From Opitutales bacterium (lineage in GTDB: Bacteria; Verrucomicrobiota; Verrucomicrobiia; Opitutales; T3Sed10-336), in the NCBI GenBank assembly GCA_007130045.1, contig SLTG01000024.1:1-39485 (forward strand): a DNA stretch of 39,485 bases, written 5' to 3'. The notes under the pieces are model-generated. The model did not search any database and was not told the DNA's origin. It worked only from the letters and a program-made list of their open reading frames with translations. Both the position numbers and the translations under genes were made by a program. Below, one piece after another: positions 31,593-39,485 of this stretch (position 1 is its first letter; each line of letters starts with the position of its first letter).

Positions 31593-33746
31593 TTAGCCTG
31601 GCGTCGACTCGTCTTCCGTCTTGCTCGCCTCCATCTCTGCGAGTGCGGCCTTGCGACTGAGGCGGACGCGCCCTCTTTCGTCGATCCCGATGCACTTGAC
31701 CCACATTTCGTCGCCGAGCTTTGCGACGTCTTCCGTCCTCTTGACGCGGAATTCGGCCAGTTCGGAAATGTGGACGAGACCTTCCTTCCCGGGCAGAACC
31801 TCCACAAAGCAGCCGAATTCTTTCACGCTGCGCACGACGCCGCGGTAGATTTTGTCGGGAATGATTTCCGCCGAGATCAGTTCCACTTCGGCAACGGCTT
31901 TCTCCATGGCTTCCTTGTTGTTGCTGTAGATGAAGACCTTCCCGCTGTCGTCGTCCGAGATGTCGATGGTCGCTCCAGACAGTTCGGTGATGCGGCGGAT
32001 ATTCTTTCCGCCCGGGCCGATCAGTGCGCCGATCTTCTCGGGGTCGATCTGGAGAGTCGTGATCCGCGGGGCGTACTGATTCATTTCCTCGCGCGGTTCG
32101 GAAATCGTTTCGAGCATCCTCTTGAGGATCTTCTGGCGGGCGTCGCGCGCCTCCAGAATCGCTTTGCGGGCGATATCGAACGGAAGACCGTCGATCTTCA
32201 GGTCGAGCTGGAAACCGGTGATTCCCTCGCTGGTGCCGGCGAGCTTGAAATCCATATCGCCGAAATGATCTTCGGCGCCAAGAATGTCCGTCAGCGTCTT
32301 GTATTCGTCGATCTTGCCGCTCTCGTTCTTTTTGCTGACCAGGCCGACGGAGATCCCCGCGACCGGTGCGATGATCGGCACGCCTGCGTCCATGAGCGAG
32401 AGACAGCCGCCGCAGATCGACGCCATCGAGGTGGAGCCGTTCGATTCCATGATTTCGGCGGTGATCCGGATCGAATACGGGAAGATGTCTTCGGCGGGAA
32501 TGACCGCGAGAAGCGAACGCTCCGCAAGGGCGCCGTGGCCGATTTCACGCCGGCCCGGGCCCATGATGCGTCCGGTTTCACCGACCGAATAGTGGGGGAA
32601 GTTGTAGTGAAGGATAAAAGACTTGGTCGTCGCGCCGCCGGTGAGAGCGTCGAGCGATTGGGACTCGCGCGCGGCGGCGAGGGTGGTCATGACCAGAGCC
32701 TGCGTCTCGCCGCGATTGAACAGGGCGGATCCGTGGACACGCGGCAGCACGCCGACTTCGCATCCGATTTCGCGAAGTTCATCGGTGCCCCGGCCGTCCA
32801 CGCGCTTTCCGTGATCAAGAATGTTGCTGCGATAGACTTCCTCCTGAATTTCCTCAAACGCGATGTCGATATCGTGATCTTCGAATCCGTCTTCGCCGAG
32901 TTCCTTCCTGACGAGTTCGGTCGTTTCCTCGATGACGGTGCCTACGGCCTTTTCGCGGGCCTGTTTTTTGTCGTTGAAAATGACCGCGGCCACCTTTTCG
33001 ACGGCGTTGCGCCGAACGATCTCGACGACTTCGGGTTTCGCGGTGACCAGTTCGAACTCGCGCTTGGGTTTGCCGGCTTTTTCCGCGAGATCCTTGATGG
33101 CCCGGATAATCGGCTGAATTGCCTGTTGAGCGAATTCGAGAGCCTCGATAAACCGCTCTTCGGGCAACTGGTCGGCGCTGCCTTCGATCATGAGCATCTC
33201 GGATTCGGTACCGACGTGGATGAGGTCCAGGGTTGACTCGTATTGCTGTTCGATCGTCGGGTTGACGACGAATTCGCCGTTGATTTCGCCAACCCTGACC
33301 GCGGCGATCGGGCCGTTCCAGGGAATGTCGGAAATCATCAGGGCGGCCGAGGCGCCGTTGATCATCAGAATGTCGGGTTCGTTCAGTGAGTCCGTGGAGA
33401 GGAGCATCCCGGCGACCTGCACTTCGTTCAGAAAACCTTTCGGAAACAGGGGACGAAGCGGTCGGTCGGTCAGGCGGCAGGTCAGAATCTCCTTTTCGGA
33501 GGGGCGTCCCTCACGCTTGAAGTAGCCGCCCGGAAAACGTCCGGCGGCGGCGAATTTCTCGCGGTAATCGACGGTGAGAGGGAAAAAGTCCTGGCCGGGT
33601 CGCAGGGTTTCGGCTGCGGTTGCCGCGATGAACAGAGTGGTTTCGCCGAGGCTGACCGTTACCGAGCCATTGGCTTGTTTGGCGATAGTGCCGGTCGAAA
33701 GGGTGATCCCCAACTCGTCGATGGTAATGTTGTGTTTCTGCTTCAT
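31593..33746 (-). CDS. pnp: Polyribonucleotide nucleotidyltransferase (PNPase)
   Basis: A 717-residue phosphorolytic 3'-5' exoribonuclease. Two RNase PH-like domains are visible: the first from [20 protein letters not shown] and [20 protein letters not shown], the second from [20 protein letters not shown] with [20 protein letters not shown]. They are joined by an all-alpha linker. A KH domain ([20 protein letters not shown]) and a C-terminal S1 domain ([19 protein letters not shown]) follow. The start is ATG 33746; 22 further upstream codons are open but not conserved. A perfect TATAAT at 33848-33843 predicts a leader of ~90 bases, in addition to read-through from rpsO. The rpsO-pnp order is widespread. 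Confidence 0.95.
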   Translation of the reverse strand: MKQKHNITIDELGITLSTGTIAKQANGSVTVSLGETTLFIAATAAETLRPGQDFFPLTVDYREKFAAAGRFPGGYFKREGRPSEKEILTCRLTDRPLRPLFPKGFLNEVQVAGMLLSTDSLNEPDILMINGASAALMISDIPWNGPIAAVRVGEINGEFVVNPTIEQQYESTLDLIHVGTESEMLMIEGSADQLPEERFIEALEFAQQAIQPIIRAIKDLAEKAGKPKREFELVTAKPEVVEIVRRNAVEKVAAVIFNDKKQAREKAVGTVIEETTELVRKELGEDGFEDHDIDIAFEEIQEEVYRSNILDHGKRVDGRGTDELREIGCEVGVLPRVHGSALFNRGETQALVMTTLAAARESQSLDALTGGATTKSFILHYNFPHYSVGETGRIMGPGRREIGHGALAERSLLAVIPAEDIFPYSIRITAEIMESNGSTSMASICGGCLSLMDAGVPIIAPVAGISVGLVSKKNESGKIDEYKTLTDILGAEDHFGDMDFKLAGTSEGITGFQLDLKIDGLPFDIARKAILEARDARQKILKRMLETISEPREEMNQYAPRITTLQIDPEKIGALIGPGGKNIRRITELSGATIDISDDDSGKVFIYSNNKEAMEKAVAEVELISAEIIPDKIYRGVVRSVKEFGCFVEVLPGKEGLVHISELAEFRVKRTEDVAKLGDEMWVKCIGIDERGRVRLSRKAALAEMEASKTEDESTPG

Positions 33747-33842
33747 GGATGTGTGATACTTGATGCTGATTTTTATTTCGATCACAGCCCTCGACCGCTG
33801 GAAAATGAGCATACGTGAATACCGGGCGCGCCGGTCCCCCGT

Positions 33843-33848
33843 ATTATA
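33843..33848 (-). promoter_or_regulatory. Candidate -10 box of a pnp promoter
   Basis: Perfect TATAAT on the minus strand in the rpsO-pnp gap. No good -35 is seen 16-18 bases upstream, so this is either an extended or activator-dependent promoter or chance. A GC hairpin (ACCGG, CGCGC, CCGGT) follows in the predicted leader. Confidence 0.35.
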
Positions 33849-33898
33849 AAAGGGCTGCCTTCCGCAAACCTGATTGGGCTTTGTCGAGCCCTCATGGC

Positions 33899-34159
33899 TT
33901 ACCTGCGAATCTTCAGACGCTGAAGCAGTTCGTTGTACCGGTTCAGGTCTTTCTTCTTGATGTAGTCGAGCAGCTTCCGCCGACGGCTGGTCATTGCTAT
34001 GAGCCCGCGACGCGAATGGTAATCCTTGCGGTGGGTCCGCAAGTGCTCGGTTAATGAAACGATCCTGGAGGTCAGGATTGCGATTTGTACGTCGCTGGAT
34101 CCCGTGTCCTTGTCGTTGATCTGGAACTCTTTGATTATATCGGTTTTTTCTTCTGCCAT
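33899..34159 (-). CDS. rpsO: 30S ribosomal protein S15
   Basis: An 86-residue small-subunit protein that binds 16S rRNA early in assembly. The family core is complete: [59 protein letters not shown] and [15 protein letters not shown] at the end. The start is ATG 34159 (MAEEKTD); upstream codons are open but unrelated. It precedes pnp on the same strand. A 6-base-pair hairpin (AATCCC with GGGATT, 34187-34202) lies about 30 bases before the start and could take part in autoregulation, which is known for S15. Confidence 0.95.
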   Translation of the reverse strand: MAEEKTDIIKEFQINDKDTGSSDVQIAILTSRIVSLTEHLRTHRKDYHSRRGLIAMTSRRRKLLDYIKKKDLNRYNELLQRLKIRR

Positions 34160-34502
34160 GCTTCTGTTGGTTTCATGATTTTTGGAAATCCCGTCCGGGA
34201 TTCGTAAAGCCAGCCTTGGAGCCGGTTCTACCGTTGAACTCCGGCGCCGCCGGAGAATCATGGAAACGCGATCCGAAATCGATCGGGTTTCTAACGCAAG
34301 GGGTATTCATTCTCACCTTGCCGATAAAGCGCAAGAGAAAAAAACGGACACTCATGCGAACCAGTTCAAGGCACAACGCGGTGAATTATCGGAGCCACCT
34401 GATTCCGCTCCGCCGTACCGGTCTTCCCACTCCGCCCTTTGCGGGACGGCACGCAGTGCGCGGCAACCAACAACGAACAACCGGCAAACCACACCCGATC
34501 GC
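34160..34502. other. Gap between clpX and rpsO
   Basis: These 343 bases hold no gene I can support. A GC-rich stem (CTCCGGC, GCC, GCCGGAG) is at 34239-34255 and a shorter one (AATCCC, GTCC, GGGATT) at 34187-34202. A minus-strand run of seven T follows CCG near 34350, but no strong hairpin precedes it. No convincing rpsO promoter was found. Confidence 0.5.
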
Positions 34503-35801
34503 CTACGCGGCGTCCTTCTTGGTGCTCTTCTGGGCCTTCTTCAGGCGCGGTTTCCTTCTGCCCTCGACGACGGCCCGGTCGATGATGACCTCGGAAACGT
34601 CCGCACGGTCGGGAAGTTCGTACATGCTTTCAAGCATCAGCTTCTCCATGATCGAGCGCAGGGCACGGGCGCCGGTTTTCAGCTCTTTCGCTCGAACGGC
34701 GATCGCCTGGATAGCGTCCCGGGTAAACCGGAGGGAGACGCCGTCCATCGCGAACAGTTTGCCGTACTGCTTGACCAGCGAGTTTTTCGTCTGCTGGAGG
34801 ATTTTTTCCAGGTCCGCCAATGAGAGCTCGTCCAGAACCGAGATGACGGGAAGGCGACCGATGAATTCAGGGATCATACCGAAGCGCACCAGGTCTTCCG
34901 GCGCGATTTTCTTCATAATCTGCTCGCCGTGCGGCCCGTCGTCCGACGAACCCTGCTTGGCGCCGTAACCGAGGACGTTGGAGCCTTCGCGGCGTTTAAT
35001 GATGTCGTCGAGACCCACGAAGGCGCCTCCGCAGATAAAGAGGATGTTCGAGGTATCGATCTGGATGTACTCCTGGTTCGGGTGCTTGCGTCCTCCCTGA
35101 GGGGGCACGTTGCAGACGGTGCCTTCCAGGATCTTGAGAAGCGCCTGCTGAACGCCCTCGCCGGAAACGTCGCGGGTGATCGAGACATTGTCGGTCTTGC
35201 GGCCGATTTTGTCGATTTCGTCGACGTAGATGATGCCGGATTCGGCCTTCTTCACGTCGTAGTTGGCGGACTGAAGGAGGCGAAGAACGATGTTCTCGAC
35301 GTCTTCACCGACGTAGCCGGATTCGGTCAGTGTGGTGGCGTCGGCGATTGCGAAAGGAACTTCGAGCGTGGTCGCCAGCGTCCGCGCGAGGAGCGTTTTC
35401 CCGGAACCGGTGGGGCCGATCAGGAGAATATTGCTCTTTTCCACTTCGACGTCGGAGAACTCCGCGGACATGGACGGCGTCTTCCTCGGGCCGGAGCGGG
35501 ATCTGAAAAGCAGTCGTTTGTAGTGATTGTATACGGCGACGGACAGAACCTTTTTTGCCTGTTGCTGCCCGATAATGAAATCATCCAGGACCTCCTTGAT
35601 CCGCGCGGGCTTGAGAAGATTGAAGCCGGGTTGCGTCCCGGAGGTGTTGGCATTGGGTTGCGTTTCCCGGTCTATGATCGTCTTGCACACATTGACGCAG
35701 GAATCGCAGATGTAAACGGCCGGCCCCGCGATCAGCTTCTTAACTTCGTTCTGCGACTTACCGCAGAACGAGCAGAGGGTGAGTTTGGATGATTTGGCCA
35801 T
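34503..35801 (-). CDS. clpX: ClpX, ATP-binding unfoldase of ClpXP protease
   Basis: A 432-residue AAA+ unfoldase. An N-terminal zinc finger (Cys10, 13, 32 and 35) is followed by Walker A GPTGSGKT (129-136), pore loop [11 protein letters not shown], Walker [12 protein letters not shown] and the arginine-containing [14 protein letters not shown] block. Two details are unusual: an insertion of about 18 residues ([18 protein letters not shown]) between the box-II region and Walker A, and a ClpP-docking loop reading NVLGYGAK where most ClpX have IGF. The start is ATG 35801, 16 bases after clpP. A lysine/alanine-rich tail ([12 protein letters not shown]) ends the protein. Confidence 0.95.
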   Translation of the reverse strand: MAKSSKLTLCSFCGKSQNEVKKLIAGPAVYICDSCVNVCKTIIDRETQPNANTSGTQPGFNLLKPARIKEVLDDFIIGQQQAKKVLSVAVYNHYKRLLFRSRSGPRKTPSMSAEFSDVEVEKSNILLIGPTGSGKTLLARTLATTLEVPFAIADATTLTESGYVGEDVENIVLRLLQSANYDVKKAESGIIYVDEIDKIGRKTDNVSITRDVSGEGVQQALLKILEGTVCNVPPQGGRKHPNQEYIQIDTSNILFICGGAFVGLDDIIKRREGSNVLGYGAKQGSSDDGPHGEQIMKKIAPEDLVRFGMIPEFIGRLPVISVLDELSLADLEKILQQTKNSLVKQYGKLFAMDGVSLRFTRDAIQAIAVRAKELKTGARALRSIMEKLMLESMYELPDRADVSEVIIDRAVVEGRRKPRLKKAQKSTKKDAA

Positions 35802-35817
35802 AAGTGAAAGTGGTGTA

Positions 35818-36459
35818 TCAGACCGCGCTCTTAAGCTCCCGAGCTTCGTGCTTGTCTTCCACGACATTATCCACGATGCCGTAGGTTTTGGCTTCTTCGG
35901 CGGTCATGAAATAGTCGCGGTCGGAGTCCTTCTCGATCTGTTCGACGGATTTTCCGGTGTGCCTTGCGAGAACTTCGTTGAGGGTTTGTTTCCAACGGAG
36001 AACCTCCCTGGCCTGGATCGAGATGTCGGAAGTCTGGCCGGTCGCGTAGCCGGAAGGTTGATGGATCATGACCCGGCTGTTCGGCAGGGCGAACCGTTTG
36101 CCCTTTGTCCCGGCCGCGAGGAGGAGGGTGCCCATGCTGGCGGCCTGGCCGATGCAGTAAGTGACCACGTCGCAGCTCAGAAAGTTAATGGTGTCGTAAA
36201 TCGCCATCCCGCCGGTGACGACGCCGCCCGGGGAATTGATATAGACGTTGATGTCCTTCTTCGAGTCCTCCATTTGCAGAAACAGCATCTGGGCGATCAC
36301 CACGTTCGCCACACCGTCGTCGATCGGCGTGCTGATGAATACGATCCGGTCTTTGAGGAGCCGGCTGTAAATGTCCATGCTCCGCTCGCCGCGCGCGGTG
36401 TTCTCGGTAATGACCGGGACGTAGTAATTGCTTACGGGTGTTGCCTTTGAGTGTTTCAT
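35818..36459 (-). CDS. clpP: ClpP, proteolytic subunit
   Basis: A 213-residue serine protease. The catalytic triad is Ser108 in [11 protein letters not shown], His133 in VMIHQPSG and Asp182 in [27 protein letters not shown] forms the substrate strand and oxyanion region. Its ATG overlaps the tig stop by 4 bases (ATGA) and clpX follows after 16 bases, so tig-clpP-clpX is one operon of protein-quality-control genes. The N-terminal ~26 residues are likely the propeptide/axial-loop region. Residues are intact for an active tetradecamer. Confidence 0.96.
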   Translation of the reverse strand: MKHSKATPVSNYYVPVITENTARGERSMDIYSRLLKDRIVFISTPIDDGVANVVIAQMLFLQMEDSKKDINVYINSPGGVVTGGMAIYDTINFLSCDVVTYCIGQAASMGTLLLAAGTKGKRFALPNSRVMIHQPSGYATGQTSDISIQAREVLRWKQTLNEVLARHTGKSVEQIEKDSDRDYFMTAEEAKTYGIVDNVVEDKHEARELKSAV

Positions 36460-37766
36460 TTATTGCTGTCTGAAAGGTTAGCCTGCTCGAGGAGGAAATC
36501 AAGTGTCTTGTCGAAAAGGATATTCTGCTGCATGAACCGCACCCGGTTTTCGTCCTTTTGCAGTTCCTTGACGATCTGGTCGGGTTTGGCGCCGGTACTC
36601 ATCGCCTCCTGCATGATGAAGCGCTGGGCGTCTTCGTTGTCCATTTTGACGTTTTCCTTTTCGGCGATCTTAAGCAGAATCATGCGAAGCTTGACCCGTC
36701 GCACCGCGGCGCGGCGGGCCTCCTCGTAAAGCTTCTCCTTGTGCTGTTCGAGTTCCTCCTCGCGAACGTCCTGCCGGATGTTGCGTTCGATGATCTGGCG
36801 GAGGATGGATTGGGTCTCCGCGTCGACGGCGGTTTCGGGCACCTCGAATTCGATCCTCTCAAGGAGGGCGTCGCTGAGTTGCTGTCGCTGCTTGCCGCGC
36901 CCCTCGGACTCCTTTCTCTGCGCAAGTTCCGTGCGGATCTGTTCCTTGAGCTGCTCGACCGATTCCACGTTGAGCCCCTTGAGAAACTCCTCATTCAGTT
37001 CGGGGAGTTTCTTTTCCCTGACCTCGATCATCTCGACGGCGTAAACCGCCTGTTTGCCGGCGAGGTCGGCCTCCTGAAAGTCATCGGGAAAGGTGACCTG
37101 AATATCCTTTTTGTCGCCGGCTTTGAGTCCGGCAAGCTGCTCGGCGAACCCCGGGATTCCGGCGTCCGCGCTGCCCACCTCTTCCCATGTGGCGGACTGA
37201 GTCCCGAATATCGGACGACTCGGAAGGAGATCCGCGAGCTTCTCTTCGCCGATCCTGCCCTCGTAAGAGAGTTTGACGTAGTCCCCGGTCCTCGCTTCGC
37301 GTTCCACGACACTGAAGTCGGCGCGTTGGTCGCGGATCGTCTGGATCGTGCTTTCGATTTCCTCGTCTTTCACTTCGGTATCCGGCTTCTCCACCGGGAT
37401 ACCCTTGTATTCGGGAAGGTTGAATTCGGGATGAACGTCGACCACGAAGGTGAGTTCGTTGTCCGCGCCGCGGTTGATGTCGTCGCCTTTCAGCTCTATC
37501 AGGTTGAAAACCTGGATCTCGGTTTCCTTGAGAGCGTTCCGGTAGGCGGAGGAGACGACCTTCTTTTTCAATTCCTCACTGATATCGCCGGCGAACCGTT
37601 GCGAAACCATGTTTCTGGGCGCGCGACCCGGGCGAAAACCGGGGATTCGGGCCTGCTTGGAGAACTCGTTCAGCACCGAATCGTGTTCCTTTTCGATTTC
37701 GTCCGCGCTCACGTTGACTACGAGCGCTTTTCTTGTCGCGTTTATGTCGTCGGTTCTGATATTCAC
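36456..37766 (-). CDS. tig: Trigger factor (ribosome-associated chaperone)
   Basis: A ~436-residue trigger factor that binds at the ribosome exit tunnel. The N-terminal domain shows [15 protein letters not shown], the ribosome-binding signature. A central FKBP-type PPIase region follows ([15 protein letters not shown] to the [19 protein letters not shown] block), then a long charged helical C-terminal domain. I place the start at GTG 37766 ([16 protein letters not shown]), where family similarity begins. The frame is open 76 codons further upstream but includes the predicted promoter. No Shine-Dalgarno is obvious. An inverted repeat lies just before the start. Confidence 0.92.
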   Translation of the reverse strand: MNIRTDDINATRKALVVNVSADEIEKEHDSVLNEFSKQARIPGFRPGRAPRNMVSQRFAGDISEELKKKVVSSAYRNALKETEIQVFNLIELKGDDINRGADNELTFVVDVHPEFNLPEYKGIPVEKPDTEVKDEEIESTIQTIRDQRADFSVVEREARTGDYVKLSYEGRIGEEKLADLLPSRPIFGTQSATWEEVGSADAGIPGFAEQLAGLKAGDKKDIQVTFPDDFQEADLAGKQAVYAVEMIEVREKKLPELNEEFLKGLNVESVEQLKEQIRTELAQRKESEGRGKQRQQLSDALLERIEFEVPETAVDAETQSILRQIIERNIRQDVREEELEQHKEKLYEEARRAAVRRVKLRMILLKIAEKENVKMDNEDAQRFIMQEAMSTGAKPDQIVKELQKDENRVRFMQQNILFDKTLDFLLEQANLSDSNK

Positions 37767-37770
37767 TACT

Positions 37771-37826
37771 GTTCGTTGTATGAGATTAAACGAACCATTT
37801 GAAGGCACGGACGTGCGGGCGGTCAA
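37771..37826 (-). promoter_or_regulatory. tig-clpPX promoter and leader inverted repeat
   Basis: On the minus strand, TTGACC (37826-37821), 18 bases, TCAAAT (37802-37797) predict a start near 37790. The inverted repeat GTTCGTT (37771-37777) / AACGAAC (37789-37795), with an 11-base centre, covers this start and ends 5 bases before the GTG. It could be an operator or a leader stem-loop. Confidence 0.4.
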
Positions 37827-37905
37827 TGACATAATCCGGAATCGCGGCGCCGCCGCCGGGGGCGTTCCATTTGTGGCGTGAACGCCGCGGGTTACGTGGG
37901 AAAAC

Positions 37906-38595
37906 ATGACGTCCTGCAATTCGCGAATTCGCCCCTCCGTCCCGCTGGGCGACCGCACGGGGAGATATCTCGTTCTCGACGCCGGCTTGCCCAACGTTCA
38001 CGCCGGCGTGCTGTGCGGAGAAGGTTGGCTTGCGCTGGAGAGCCGCAGGGCCCCGGCGGTCGAGTCGCTGTTTGAATGCGTGGAAAAATGTTTGGACGGC
38101 TCGGGAACGCGGCTGGCGGATCTTGCAGGGTACCTTTACTGCGAAGGTCCGGGGTCGATCCTCGGGATGCGGATCGCATCGATGGCGATTAGAAGCTGGC
38201 GGCGATTCGAGCCCGGGAAAGTGACGCCCTGTTACAGCTACCGCAACCTGGAAATCCTGGCGGCCGCGCTTCTCGAGGACGGGACTAAACCGCCGTTCGC
38301 ATTGTTTTCCGACGCGCGACGCGGACATTGGAACTACCTGGAAGTCGGCGAACAGGGGTGTTGTCAGCCTGTGCGGCGGGTGACGGCGGATGAACTTGAA
38401 TCGTCGGGCGTGCCGTTGTGGCAGGCGGAGGAACCGCCGGCGTCCCGGGCGGCGCCCCTTCCCGCACGCGTGCTTTCGTACGAGCTCGCGGAGGCGGCGC
38501 CCTGGTTCTACCGTTACCCGTTGCTCCGCGAATCCGGGGAGCCCGAACCCTGGGTCATCCGGGAGCCGGAGTACCGGAAGTGGAAGCAGCCGTGA
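37906..38595 (+). CDS. TsaB-like protein (t6A tRNA modification partner)
   Basis: A 229-residue protein resembling TsaB (YeaZ), the partner of TsaD in making threonylcarbamoyladenosine on tRNA. The N-terminal actin-fold strand YLVLDAGLPNVHAGVLCGEG and the segment LYCEGPGSILGMRIASMAIR match the TsaB GPGSFTGLRIG signature. The C-terminal part is divergent, so identification rests on the N-terminal half. It is divergent from tig. Its last 41 bases overlap the end of the phosphatase gene on the opposite strand. The ATG at 37906 is the only early start in frame before the conserved strand. Confidence 0.65.
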   Translation: MTSCNSRIRPSVPLGDRTGRYLVLDAGLPNVHAGVLCGEGWLALESRRAPAVESLFECVEKCLDGSGTRLADLAGYLYCEGPGSILGMRIASMAIRSWRRFEPGKVTPCYSYRNLEILAAALLEDGTKPPFALFSDARRGHWNYLEVGEQGCCQPVRRVTADELESSGVPLWQAEEPPASRAAPLPARVLSYELAEAAPWFYRYPLLRESGEPEPWVIREPEYRKWKQP

Positions 38596-39310
38596 TCGTG
38601 CCCCGATCGATGAAAACCGCGATCGCAGTGGCATTATCGTGGCCGCCGCGTTCGTTGGCGGTTCGTATCAGATTCCGCACGATCGTTTCAGGGCTTCCGG
38701 CTTCGAGAATCCAGGCGTGGATTTCGTCCGGTTTGATGGCGAGCGTGACTCCATCCGTGCAGAGAAGAATGCGATCTCCGGAGGCGACGGTGTAGGTGTA
38801 CGCGTCGATTTCAATGTCCTCGATCTGTCCGAGGCAGCGGGTGAGGACATGGCTGTGGCGGCGGGGAATGGGTATCCGGGGATTGAAATCGGGGCGGCTG
38901 CGGATTTCCTGTTCCAGGGTGTGGTCGATTGTCAGTTGCTCGACCCGGTCGGGCGTGAATCGGTAAACCGCGGAATCGCCGACATGTGCGATGTCGAGTC
39001 GCTCTCCGGAAATGGCGGCTGCCGTCATCGTCGTGCCGATCCCCGTATCGGGATTCACTCGCCGGCCAAGGGTGAGAATCTCACGATTCATCGATTGAAG
39101 GAGCGGCTTGAGATGGAGCGGGTTCCAGTTTGCCGTGAGTTTCTCTTTGAGAATGGAGACGGCCGTTCGACTGGCGCGGGCGCCATACGGAAGGCCGCCC
39201 AGCCCGTCGGCCACCGCGAATACGGAATGCTTTTCATCGAGCAGGCAGGCGTCTTCGTTTCTCGCGCGAACGCGCCCGATATCGCTTAAACCGTAACTGG
39301 TGATCTGCAT
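38555..39310 (-). CDS. PP2C-family serine/threonine phosphatase
   Basis: A 251-residue cytoplasmic protein phosphatase of the PrpC/Stp type, dependent on Mn/Mg. The metal and catalytic motifs appear in order: RVRARNEDA (13-21), VFAVADGLGGLPYG, GIGTTMTAA, IAHVGDSAVYRF, LLCTDGVT and GHDNATAIAVF. All metal-binding aspartates are present. It starts 9 bases after the stop of the next gene upstream, with AAGGA before the ATG, so it is second or later in an operon that extends beyond the window. No partner kinase is visible here. Confidence 0.93.
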   Translation of the reverse strand: MQITSYGLSDIGRVRARNEDACLLDEKHSVFAVADGLGGLPYGARASRTAVSILKEKLTANWNPLHLKPLLQSMNREILTLGRRVNPDTGIGTTMTAAAISGERLDIAHVGDSAVYRFTPDRVEQLTIDHTLEQEIRSRPDFNPRIPIPRRHSHVLTRCLGQIEDIEIDAYTYTVASGDRILLCTDGVTLAIKPDEIHAWILEAGSPETIVRNLIRTANERGGHDNATAIAVFIDRGTITAASTSGTPAPG

Positions 39311-39319
39311 GAAGTCCTT

Positions 39320-39485
39320 CTATTCGCGTTTCGAGACCGCTTTCGGTTCCCCAACGGTCGTGACCGGGCCCTTCGGTGTCATGACCCCGTGCGGCGGGGA
39401 GGCCCCTGCCGCCGGGATGGGCTGAATCGCGCCAATGCCATCACATGCACTCTGCACTAGCAGCTTGCCGGACTTAGCCCGCGGG
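39320..39485 (-). CDS. 3' end of an unidentified gene, cut by the window edge
   Basis: The minus strand is open without a stop from the window edge to a TAG at 39322-39320, ending in EPKAVSKRE. The visible ~54 residues are rich in proline, glycine and alanine (AIQPIPAAGASPPHGVMTPK), like a flexible C-terminal tail. It lies 9 bases before the PP2C gene, so the two probably share a transcript. The product cannot be identified from this piece. Confidence 0.5.
   Translation of the reverse strand, partial: PRAKSGKLLVQSACDGIGAIQPIPAAGASPPHGVMTPKGPVTTVGEPKAVSKRE

Noticed and set aside
31770-33236. 488-codon open frame on the plus strand opposite pnp
   Set aside because: It is the shadow of the PNPase gene. 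GC-rich coding DNA leaves the opposite strand open, the translation shows no domain, and PNPase motifs run through the same bases.
34239-34255. GC stem as the clpX terminator
   Set aside because: It lies ~250 bases beyond the clpX stop and has no T-tract after it on the minus strand.

Overview
The window reads as one contiguous piece of a Gram-negative chromosome of fairly high GC. Evidence for Gram-negative: a phosphoheptose isomerase and an LPS-core kinase (heptose-containing LPS), an outer-membrane barrel and a Wza-type export protein. The carboxynorspermidine route to polyamines, TrkAH, a thiH-thiS pair and a trigger factor-ClpP-ClpX operon fit a PVC-type bacterium. Verrucomicrobiota (Opitutia-like) is my tentative guess from general knowledge; it is not proven here. 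No tRNA, rRNA or CRISPR array was seen.

Positions 1-1900 are accessory. They hold a cut-off gene start whose ribosome site lies in a long hairpin, a frameshifted fragment of a VTT/TVP38-type membrane protein, a CopG-like antitoxin broken by an in-frame stop, an intact VapBC pair with a palindrome in its promoter, and a perfect AT-rich inverted repeat in a gene-poor stretch.

Positions 1900-11100 are almost all minus strand: a D-2-hydroxyacid dehydrogenase, a polysaccharide export protein with an unusual triplicated WDPETR-type repeat, an outer-membrane barrel, a DUF4149 membrane protein and HflX. Then comes the most interesting unit, a tightly coupled three-gene cassette: C39-like cysteine peptidase, RimK-like ATP-grasp with an N-terminal RLAN-like region, and GCS2-type carboxylate-amine ligase. 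It probably makes or trims an unidentified peptide-like amide.

Positions 11100-23500 are mixed housekeeping: ApaH, RNase R, glycogen synthase, PAPS reductase, a beta-CASP nuclease, ThiH/ThiS without ThiG, a nicotinamidase-like hydrolase convergent with nicotinate phosphoribosyltransferase (NAD salvage), and a WaaP-like kinase. The pncB/waaP intergenic region carries overlapping divergent promoters inside a palindrome.

Positions 23500-34200 are a long minus-strand series: rpsO, pnp, cmk, plsC, gmhA, trkA, trkH, a transposase-derived helix-turn-helix gene, then carboxynorspermidine dehydrogenase and decarboxylase. Several junctions are 4-base stop/start overlaps. Positions 34500-37800 hold tig-clpP-clpX. 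The right edge has a TsaB-like gene converging on a PP2C phosphatase, followed by the 3' end of one more minus-strand gene.

Several candidate promoters place the transcription start at or within a few bases of the start codon, and many genes lack a clear Shine-Dalgarno. Leaderless or short-leader transcripts may be common in this organism.
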